A stretch of DNA of 20,292 bases from Cyanobacteriota bacterium. GTDB lineage: Bacteria > Cyanobacteriota > Cyanobacteriia > Phormidesmidales > Phormidesmidaceae. The notes beneath the pieces were generated by a model. The model searched no databases and was not told the DNA's origin. It saw only the letters and a list, made by a program, of their open reading frames with translations. Positions 1-6,193 of this stretch are shown piece by piece (position 1 is the first letter of the stretch; every line of letters starts with the position of its first letter). The stretch is taken from NCBI GenBank assembly GCA_027483425.1, contig JAIXUR010000013.1:1-20292 (forward strand), read 5' to 3'. The position numbers and the translations under genes are program-made.

Positions 1-48
1 GGTGAGGTGAGACATTTCCTCGCCAAAGCGGGTCAGTTCAGGGGTCAT
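1..48 (-). CDS. Partial CDS, N-terminal 16 codons only
   Basis: Read leftward, an ATG at 48 opens a frame that stays open to the window edge and gives MTPELTRFGEEMSHLT. The bases just upstream are an AT-rich TTAATTAATTA stretch that would suit a promoter or leader. The residues recall the start of PLP-dependent aminotransferases of the valine-pyruvate transaminase type in cyanobacteria, but 16 residues recalled from memory cannot support a function. The start is likely because it is the first ATG after stop codons in the AT-rich leader. The rest of the gene lies outside the window. Confidence 0.4.
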   Translation of the reverse strand, partial: MTPELTRFGEEMSHLT

Positions 49-119
49 AGGTAATTAATTAATAGAGTGGATGGGTCGGTGGGTGGATGGGTCGGCGGCT
101 GCCCTGGAATGTGTGCACC

Positions 120-148
120 TAGACTCATTGGGACTAGATCACTATAAT
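120..148 (+). promoter_or_regulatory. Possible sigma-70 type promoter
   Basis: A perfect TATAAT box lies at 143-148. Seventeen bases upstream is TAGACT (120-125), which matches four of the six bases of TTGACA. The surroundings are AT-rich. It would direct rightward transcription starting near 155, toward the small frames that begin at 210 and 525. The evidence is motif match only. Confidence 0.3.
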
Positions 149-209
149 AGCCTCGCCTCAGGCCTAGCCACAGCCATTATAAATTCAAACAGTATATTTA
201 GATACAAAT

Positions 210-431
210 ATGCCGAGCGACAACAACCGGTTGCCCATGAATCCAAGCGCCCTGAGCTACTCTGGTTCAGTCGCGGCGATCGCGGTCCCGTCGTTTTCTT
301 TGGTTCAAATGCACTACTTGGAAATGCTCGAGAGCCCTGAGGCTCAAAGACTTGGAGAAACTATCCGGAACAAACCTTTACTCTCCGTATTCTTTAGTAG
401 GGAAGCTGTCGATGGCGACAGACCTTCGTAA
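210..431 (+). CDS. Doubtful 73-codon hypothetical frame
   Basis: A frame of 73 codons starts at an ATG about 60 bases after a possible promoter (120-148). The product begins MPSDNNRLPMNPSALSYSG, has a weakly hydrophobic middle and a charged C-terminal half, and matches no family I know. There is no Shine-Dalgarno sequence, and codon use does not look convincingly cyanobacterial. A competing frame (71-340) overlaps it. It is listed because it is the best use of this otherwise empty stretch, and it may not be a gene. Confidence 0.15.
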   Translation: MPSDNNRLPMNPSALSYSGSVAAIAVPSFSLVQMHYLEMLESPEAQRLGETIRNKPLLSVFFSREAVDGDRPS

Positions 432-524
432 GCGCTAGGATACTAGATGGGGCTTGACATAATTGCCCCATGGGAGTTGCCTTAGTTGGGTGCACAGAAG
501 CACATTAGGAAGTAGAGAAATAAG

Positions 525-707
525 ATGCTAGCTCAGAGTTGGATCAAGGTATGTGGAATTGCTGCAACCTGCGCATTGCTCTATGGCGGTGTAGTGTTCA
601 TGGGTCAAATAGCTCCAGGTGGCATCCAGGGCTCTTTGGCTGACATTAGCCAACCTACCCATCAGTGCGACCCGGTGAATGATTTATCTGGTTGCAGCCC
701 TTCATAA
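525..707 (+). CDS. Small membrane-anchored or secreted protein, 60 aa
   Basis: The ATG at 525 follows a purine-rich AGGAAGTAGAG stretch that can serve as a ribosome-binding site. The 60-residue product has a classic N-terminal export or anchor signal: a lysine at position 8, then a hydrophobic run at about 10-28 (GIAATCALLYGGVVFMGQIA). The polar C-terminal part carries two cysteines (near 48 and 57) that could form a disulfide outside the membrane. No lipobox is evident. It belongs to no family I recognise. It runs toward the end of the TIR-WD40 gene (convergent, 66 bases apart), so any link to that system is only positional. Confidence 0.45.
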   Translation: MLAQSWIKVCGIAATCALLYGGVVFMGQIAPGGIQGSLADISQPTHQCDPVNDLSGCSPS

Positions 708-731
708 GATATAGTCTGAGCTGCTCTTTGG

Positions 732-750
732 CTTTTTAAACAACCTCTTA
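732..750. repeat. Solo copy of a mobile-element end
   Basis: The 19 bases CTTTTTAAACAACCTCTTA match CTTTTCAAACAACCTCTTA at 13055-13073 at 18 of 19 positions. The second copy is the right arm of the MITE-like element in this window. I cannot find a partner end in inverted orientation near 732, so this looks like a relic end or a decayed insertion just downstream of the TIR-WD40 stop codon. Confidence 0.4.
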
Positions 751-773
751 GTCATAGCTGAGAGTCTTGGATA

Positions 774-3700
774 TTAATGTTCGTCCTGAATCGGTCGAGC
801 CAAGTGATTGTTTCGGAGTGACTCCTTCACGATAGGGTTCTTTAGGCAATAGGCACGGATATCTTTCTCATCCTTATTTCTAAAGGATTTATCGCTGTCT
901 GACTCTTCTAAGGCCAGGTACTTATCCGCTGACAAGCATCCCTTCGCAACCAGCTTTTGCAGAGGATTATCCTGAAATTTATTGGGTATAGTCCAGATTA
1001 GAACTTGAGCATCAAATCCAGCCGATGCCAGCATGGTTGAATCAATTGGATTAAAAATAACTTTGGCGACCTGGCGTTCATGGCGTTTAAGGGAAGATAT
1101 CATTCTGCCCGTGCTCACATTCCAGAATTTGATCGTGCCATCTTCATGGCTAGACACTAGCAGTTGGCCATCTTTGCTATAGTCTACCCGAGTGATGCGG
1201 TTCCTATTGTTATTTTCAGCTTCGCCATTATGACTACTTAGAGTTTTAATGAGATGACCCTCTATATCCCAAATCTTGATCTGGCCATCTTCACCACCCG
1301 AAGCAAACTCGTTGGAATTGGCAGGGTTAATCACAACCGTCAAGATGCCCTCTGTATGAGAACCTTGGGTTGATGCATCTATGGTAGACACTGGACTCAG
1401 AGAGACTTGCAAGGTCTGCTCATCAACCTTAACTTCGTATACATCAATCTGTCCACTCCCCGATCTATGACTTGTAGCCAAAGCGTTTTCAGCTAATCTA
1501 GGCGATGTGGAAACGACCAAATACTTTCCCTCTCGACTAAAGTCTAGGCTTGTAACACCATAATCTTGACCTACCATCTCTTGATGGCCCAAAAGCATGC
1601 CCTGGGTATCCCAAAACCGCACCGTACCGTCAACGCTTCCAGCGGCAATGATTTGACTATTAGGATGAAATCTGACGACAGCTATTTCCGGTGACGTTGT
1701 GTTACCCGCATTAGACGTACCTGAATTTGTATTTTTCCACTGTTTGTAGGGCTTCTTTTCTACTTGGTTGGTCTGGGAGCCTGAAGGTTGATATTGATCA
1801 ACCGGATGTTTCCATAGAGTAATATTCCCGCCAGCATCTCCTGCCGCGAGGAGGTCGCCATTGGGGCTGTAATGCACCGATAAGATATCTAATGGCTTTT
1901 GTTCACTGACGCTGACCCTGCCCAAGAGCTTGTAATCTTGCAGCCTCCACAGGCTGATTCGGCCCCGACCGCTGGCCGCCAGCACCTTCCCGTCGGGATG
2001 AAAGCTGACATCGTATAGACGATTCTCATGCTTCAGCGGCCTAACATCATTATTAATTTGCCAAAGTCGAATGGTGCCATCACGACTTGAGGAAGCCAAA
2101 TAGCTTCTACCATATTGACCCCCTCTCTCCGGTGAGAAAGCTAGATTTAACACCTCATCCTCATGCCCGCTCATAACGTCTAGCAACGTACCATCTTCCG
2201 TTAGCCAGAGCCGAATGGTATCGTCAGCACTTGCAGAGGCCAAATAGTTGCCATTGGCGCTAAATTGAATCCTAGTGATGCTGCCTTGATGCCCTAGCAA
2301 CGCAATCGGTTTGGGAAATCCCTCCTCAGGATCATCATCGCTGCCATTGAGTGCTCTATTCAAATCCTCCGGTCGCCAAAGGTTGATAATGCCTTCTGTA
2401 TCTGCTGAAATGAGCCGCCGCTCAAATGGGTGGAACAAAACATGGACATATCCTTCCCTGTGGCCGGGTAGATCCACGACGTTACCCGTGTCTCGATTCC
2501 ATACTTTGAGTAGACCATTGTCACCGCCGATCGCCACCAGTTTCCCATCAAAACTAAAGCGAGTGTCATACACTAGATCATCTATTTCTAGACTATCGAT
2601 CGGGGTAGGAATTGCGGCCTCTGATTTTTCTTCAAGCGGCCAAATTTTGACCTGGCCGCTAGTATCTGCGGATACTAAAACCCGATCTTTAGGACTAAAA
2701 TCAAGACCAAACACAGGCCCATTGTGGGGCAGCTTCTTCATGAACTGAAAAGGCTCCGGGCCGGAACTCCGTTTCCAAAGGTAAACGTTTCCGTCAAAAC
2801 TTGACGCCGCGATATACTGGCTGCCGGGACTGATGCTTAGTCTAACGATCCGCTCGGATGGACCATTGGGCAATGTTCTGATCCATTGGCACGGGCTATC
2901 TTGATCGGTTGCGCTATCTGCTCGAGAGGTCTCAGATACTACCCGATAGCGGCTGGAGACCGTTGGCCTACAACTCCATAGATTAATGACCCCATCGGCA
3001 TCACCGGAAACAAAAAAATCTCCATCTGAGCTATATTCAACTGCCAACACTTCATTTTCATGTTTGGTTAGGGGTGGCATGAGAGAGCCGGAAAAATTCC
3101 AGACTCGAACGGTTGTGTCTTGTCCCGTAGAAATAATAAACTCCCCATCGGGACTAAAGGCGACGCTGTAAGCAGCCCGCTCATGCCCATCCAATCGGTT
3201 CAACTCCCGAGCAATGAGGGTTTCTTGGTGGAGGGCCGTTCTGGCGTCAAGTTGCAGGTCAGCGCTGATTGGGGCCAATAAAAAATTTCGCTCCAGGCTT
3301 TTAGAGGCTTGCAGTGCTGTCAGTACTCCATCCAACCCAGACTTATCCCTGAGCGAAGCTACCAGGGCTTCAATTTCGCCTAAAAGTGCGCGGCTATAGC
3401 CTATGGTCAAGCCCACTACCGCTATCATAAGCGCCATCCCCAGGGCTTCCAGCGATCGCTTTACCGCTAGCTCTCGGCCCAGGGCAATCTGGCTTTCAGC
3501 CATGTAGTCCAATTGCAGGTTATGTAAAGCCTGCAAAGTGGTGGCACCATTTGATTTTTTGTGGCGCGTTTGCTGCCATTTTTTAAACTCACGATACTGT
3601 TCTTGCTTGAGTAGTAAATACTGCTGCCGTCCGTGATTTGACCAGTCGTAGGCTTGGCTATAGAGGCGATTATAAATTTTGACATCCCTCAGATCCGTCG

Positions 3701-4799
3701 CTATGGCTTTTACCAGCTGCCCTGTTGCCTCCGGGAAAGACTGGCGTTCAAAAGATATATAGTTGATCGCTGAAAGACCGGCTCTTTTCAGGCTTTCATG
3801 CTCAAAATCATGGTGGGCGCAGATGGGAATAACTCGGCGTCCATGGCGGCGGGCCTGCTGTAGTTCCCACCCGCAGGGTTCTGAAGATAGAGAATGGGAG
3901 CTAATGACAAATACGAATGTGTGAGCCGCACGAATGCCCTCTGCTACCTCCTTTTTCCAGTTGGTGGCAATGGGGATATTGTCATGGTCTACCCAAATGC
4001 CAAGCTCAGCTCGCTTGAGAGCAGCACCTAGATCTTTGACAAAACTGCGATCTAGGCTGGAGTAGGAAATGAAAATATCAGGAATCTTCCCCTGAAAATA
4101 GTCAGTGCGCTGATTGGCCTGTTTCTGGCTGACTGCAAGAAATTCCTCCTGTTCTGGAGTGATGAGCAGGCCCAGACTAGGATGCTTTTTTAGCCAATCT
4201 ACCCGCGCTAAACTAGCTTCAATATCCCCCAGGGAGAGCAGAAATTTTAGCTCGTGGCTTTGCCTCTGCCATTCCATCGCCCGTGCTTGTAGTCTCACAT
4301 AGGTGAGGCTATTAACCATAATCTTGGCTAGCTCCTCGAGCACATCGCTGCTTCCTACAGCTACGGGCAACCATTTCAGATCGCTTAGATCCGTTTTGCC
4401 TAAGGTTTCAGCCTCAATGGGCTGTCGAGTAATAATAAAGATTAGTTTATTGAGATCTATGGCTTGATCCAGCTCATCCTTGAGGTCTAAAGGAATTACC
4501 CTAGCATCGGCCAAAACCATGACAAGCGCATCACTTTGGTGAATGCCTTGGTAGGGATCCTCGACTTGCGGGCTGTTAATTAGTGTCTCTAAATCTCCCT
4601 GCCAAGGCGTAAAGCCTTCCTCTCGAATGGCTTTGTCTAGTCCAAGCATGATGGGGACAGTTTCAGCCGTGTAGGCCAGGAATATATCGTAGTGGCTAGG
4701 TGCCGACACCTGTTGGAACAAATCAGGCTTTGGCAGTTGGTAGCCAATGGAGAAGCTACTGCTGCCTCGATGGCTTGAATTGACCTCGGTTGGGGGCAT
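774..4799 (-). CDS. TIR-TIR-transmembrane-WD40 repeat protein, 1341 aa
   Basis: Large signalling protein with no NTPase domain. Residues 36-165 form a divergent TIR domain (YDIFLAYTAE start; the acidic residue of the EL..A helix is near E109). Residues 239-370 form a more typical TIR domain (DIFISYSSLDRSFV; GWELQQA with the likely catalytic Glu near 312; RRVIPI strand). A linker with the NHGRQQYLLLKQEQYREF pattern is followed by one hydrophobic helix at about 452-470. About 15 WD40 repeats fill 537-1271, ending in pieces such as VRVWN, IRLWQ and IKIWD, enough for two propellers. The tail carries the GCLSADKYLAL motif typical of cyanobacterial WD40 proteins. The ATG at 4799 has CAAGG upstream. 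TIR domains are known as NADases or adaptors; catalysis here is inferred. The TIR half would be cytosolic if the single helix inserts. The gene looks AT-richer than the recJ region and is divergent from the SLOG-SLATT operon. Confidence 0.93.
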   Translation of the reverse strand: MPPTEVNSSHRGSSSFSIGYQLPKPDLFQQVSAPSHYDIFLAYTAETVPIMLGLDKAIREEGFTPWQGDLETLINSPQVEDPYQGIHQSDALVMVLADARVIPLDLKDELDQAIDLNKLIFIITRQPIEAETLGKTDLSDLKWLPVAVGSSDVLEELAKIMVNSLTYVRLQARAMEWQRQSHELKFLLSLGDIEASLARVDWLKKHPSLGLLITPEQEEFLAVSQKQANQRTDYFQGKIPDIFISYSSLDRSFVKDLGAALKRAELGIWVDHDNIPIATNWKKEVAEGIRAAHTFVFVISSHSLSSEPCGWELQQARRHGRRVIPICAHHDFEHESLKRAGLSAINYISFERQSFPEATGQLVKAIATDLRDVKIYNRLYSQAYDWSNHGRQQYLLLKQEQYREFKKWQQTRHKKSNGATTLQALHNLQLDYMAESQIALGRELAVKRSLEALGMALMIAVVGLTIGYSRALLGEIEALVASLRDKSGLDGVLTALQASKSLERNFLLAPISADLQLDARTALHQETLIARELNRLDGHERAAYSVAFSPDGEFIISTGQDTTVRVWNFSGSLMPPLTKHENEVLAVEYSSDGDFFVSGDADGVINLWSCRPTVSSRYRVVSETSRADSATDQDSPCQWIRTLPNGPSERIVRLSISPGSQYIAASSFDGNVYLWKRSSGPEPFQFMKKLPHNGPVFGLDFSPKDRVLVSADTSGQVKIWPLEEKSEAAIPTPIDSLEIDDLVYDTRFSFDGKLVAIGGDNGLLKVWNRDTGNVVDLPGHREGYVHVLFHPFERRLISADTEGIINLWRPEDLNRALNGSDDDPEEGFPKPIALLGHQGSITRIQFSANGNYLASASADDTIRLWLTEDGTLLDVMSGHEDEVLNLAFSPERGGQYGRSYLASSSRDGTIRLWQINNDVRPLKHENRLYDVSFHPDGKVLAASGRGRISLWRLQDYKLLGRVSVSEQKPLDILSVHYSPNGDLLAAGDAGGNITLWKHPVDQYQPSGSQTNQVEKKPYKQWKNTNSGTSNAGNTTSPEIAVVRFHPNSQIIAAGSVDGTVRFWDTQGMLLGHQEMVGQDYGVTSLDFSREGKYLVVSTSPRLAENALATSHRSGSGQIDVYEVKVDEQTLQVSLSPVSTIDASTQGSHTEGILTVVINPANSNEFASGGEDGQIKIWDIEGHLIKTLSSHNGEAENNNRNRITRVDYSKDGQLLVSSHEDGTIKFWNVSTGRMISSLKRHERQVAKVIFNPIDSTMLASAGFDAQVLIWTIPNKFQDNPLQKLVAKGCLSADKYLALEESDSDKSFRNKDEKDIRAYCLKNPIVKESLRNNHLARPIQDEH

Positions 4800-4915
4800 A
4801 GCCTTGAGTAATAAAACGTCCAGTGCCTAATAAGACTACAGAAGAACAGCACCGCACTCCGGATGTTGCCGCTTGACTGAGTCCATACCGGAGTGCAGTG
4901 GAGCCTGAAGCAAGT

Positions 4916-5137
4916 CTACAAGCTTAGGTAAAGTCTTGTGAGATAGGCATTTTGCCTGTCCCACCGGGGTAGGCGTCTCGCCTTACCCCCCAAAGCCATG
5001 CATACTCCTGTGTATGTAAACAGGTCTGTGGCTATGTGTCTGAACGGAGTATCTCCTGCTGCTACTAGCCCTAGGACGGCTGTAAAGGCCTTGAGGTATG
5101 GGTTACCTTGACTCGCTTTCATAGTGTAAAGTCCCAT
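4916..5137 (-). CDS. Doubtful 73-codon leftward frame
   Basis: This frame overlaps the two hairpin repeats, which supply its C-terminal arginine-rich part (GGKARRLPRWDRQ). The N-terminal half reads like a short hydrophobic segment (YLKAFTAVLGLVAAG), and GAGGGAGG lies about 20 bases upstream of the first ATG. I recognise no family. Its content would be explained just as well by repeated non-coding DNA read in an open frame. It could also be a relic gene invaded by palindromes. It is kept only as a candidate. Confidence 0.13.
   Translation of the reverse strand: MGLYTMKASQGNPYLKAFTAVLGLVAAGDTPFRHIATDLFTYTGVCMALGGKARRLPRWDRQNAYLTRLYLSL
4938..4989. repeat. Two tandem palindromic hairpin repeats
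   Basis: The first arm pair, GTGAGATAGGCA (4938-4949) with TGCCTGTCCCAC (4953-4964), forms a 12-bp stem with one mismatch, one G-U pair and a three-base loop. One base later, GGGGTAGGCG (4966-4975) pairs with CGCCTTACCCC (4979-4989), with one bulged base and a TCT loop. The first closely resembles the dispersed palindromes of the form GGGACAGGCA-n-TGCCTGTCCC common in cyanobacterial spacers. They are probably repeat-family insertions, with possible effects on transcription or mRNA stability. Confidence 0.55.
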
Positions 5138-5390
5138 GTCTGCGGCTTTTCAAGCCTCCCTCTCAGCTTGGCTGGGGCCTGTATCTGATCAAACCTTTAT
5201 GGAGGCAGGAGTGCCTGGGAGAGCTAGAGTGACTATAATGCCTGTTATGAATTTATGGCTTTGTGGCACCCTAGAGGGTGTTGAGGGCTAACGGCTGGTA
5301 GATAGAGTCTTGGGATGCCTCCCGGACAAGGTGCACTGCATACTCTTTATAGTTGAGATACTTTAGTTTACTTAATTGCGTGGCCGCAGC

Positions 5391-6182
5391 ATGCTATACA
5401 CCTTTGCCACCGAAATGATCGACCTCCACTTTCACAATGGGAACAGCGCTCAGGCGTTATCGCTCTCATCCGATGACACTAGCGGTCAGGCGCTAGAGCT
5501 GATGGGGTTAGTCGTTCGGCCTGCTCTGGTGATTATTGGCGGTGCGGCGCTCATGACGCCTGAGAGCCTAAAGCAGTTGCAGACCGTCTTTGACCAGGTG
5601 TTGGCACCCCTAGCCCAAGACCTGGGGTTGACGGTGCTGGATGGGGGCACCGACGCCGGCGTGATTCATATGATGGGCAAAGCCCGAGAGAATATTGGCG
5701 GCAGCTTTCCCTTGATTGGGGTGGTACCCCAGGGCAAGACTCGGCTACCAAGCGATCATCCCCCGGTTTCCGATGACTCACGCCACGACCTTGAACCCAA
5801 CCACACTAACTTCTTTCTAATCCCAGGCGATAAATGGGGGAGTGAGTCACCCTGGTTGGCTGAGTTTGCCTCTCGAATTTCCGGTGATCACCCTTCGTTA
5901 ACTGTTTTGATCAACGGTGGTCAGGTTGCCCTGACCGATTTGAAAGAAAACCTGGCTACGGATAGGCCAGTCGTTGCGCTGTCGGGCAGCGGCCGTTTGG
6001 CGGACACTATTGCGGCCGCAATGGTGGGTACCCAGGCTGAAACTGACTCCCCCATTGACCCCCACATTCTAGAGTTGACCCAGCGCTATCAGCCCAGCGG
6101 CAAGCTTGGTTTAATCGACATGGCGATGCCGACTGAGCAAATGCGCGATCGCCTCCAGCAGTATTTTATTCCCACCCCTTGA
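5391..6182 (+). CDS. TRPM-type SLOG (LSDAT_prok) nucleotide-sensor protein
   Basis: The product is 263 aa from the ATG at 5391; an in-frame TTG at 5376 is a weaker start. It shows the LSDAT pattern, the bacterial SLOG version related to the N-terminal region of TRPM channels: a strand and glycine loop VIIGGAALMTPESL (about 46-59), DGGTDAGVIHMMG (84-96), PLIGVVP (107-113), LEPNHTNFFLI (134-144) with KWGSESPW, then VLINGG (172-177) and VVALSGSGRLADTIAAA (194-210). These loops form the Rossmann-like pocket that binds ADP-ribose-type ligands in relatives. There is no signal peptide or membrane helix, so it is cytosolic. It is followed after 11 bases by the SLATT gene. The likely role is to detect a nucleotide or NAD-derived signal and gate the partner; the ligand is inferred, not shown. 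Confidence 0.85.
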   Translation: MLYTFATEMIDLHFHNGNSAQALSLSSDDTSGQALELMGLVVRPALVIIGGAALMTPESLKQLQTVFDQVLAPLAQDLGLTVLDGGTDAGVIHMMGKARENIGGSFPLIGVVPQGKTRLPSDHPPVSDDSRHDLEPNHTNFFLIPGDKWGSESPWLAEFASRISGDHPSLTVLINGGQVALTDLKENLATDRPVVALSGSGRLADTIAAAMVGTQAETDSPIDPHILELTQRYQPSGKLGLIDMAMPTEQMRDRLQQYFIPTP

Positions 6183-6193
6183 CCTGACTCACC

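Larger units (their letters stand above)
49..524. other. Mostly non-coding AT-rich stretch
   Basis: Between the divergent partial gene and the small membrane protein I see no recognised gene. Visible items are a tandem GGATGGGTCGG-type direct repeat near 68-95, a possible promoter at 120-148, a perfect 10-bp palindrome CAACCGGTTG near 227, and a TTGACA box at 454-459 with no good -10 box at a normal distance. Composition differs from the GC-rich housekeeping genes further right. Confidence 0.5.
4800..5390. other. Hairpin-rich divergent intergenic region
   Basis: About 590 bases separate the divergent TIR-WD40 and SLOG genes. Contents seen: an inverted repeat GCACTCCGG/CCGGAGTGC (4854-4862 and 4888-4896), two adjacent strong hairpins at 4938-4989, and a TATAAT at 5234-5239 pointing toward the SLOG gene without a convincing -35 box. 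A leftward open frame of about 70 codons (5137-4916, reading MGLYTMKASQGNP at its start) also spans much of it. Its middle crosses the hairpin repeats, so I regard it as non-coding or a relic. Both genes' promoters must lie here. Confidence 0.5.

Noticed and set aside
2311..2748. Rightward open frame of 145 codons inside the TIR-WD40 gene
   Set aside because: It lies antisense within the WD40 repeats, whose leftward frame has clear repeat motifs throughout. The rightward product has no recognisable pattern.
774..4799. An NLR-like (STAND) immune receptor
   Set aside because: No P-loop or Walker A/B motif can be found between the TIR domains and the WD40 repeats.
5376..5390. TTG at 5376 as the start of the SLOG gene
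   Set aside because: The ATG at 5391 in the same frame gives a better start, and the five extra residues (an Arg-rich leader) match nothing in the family.
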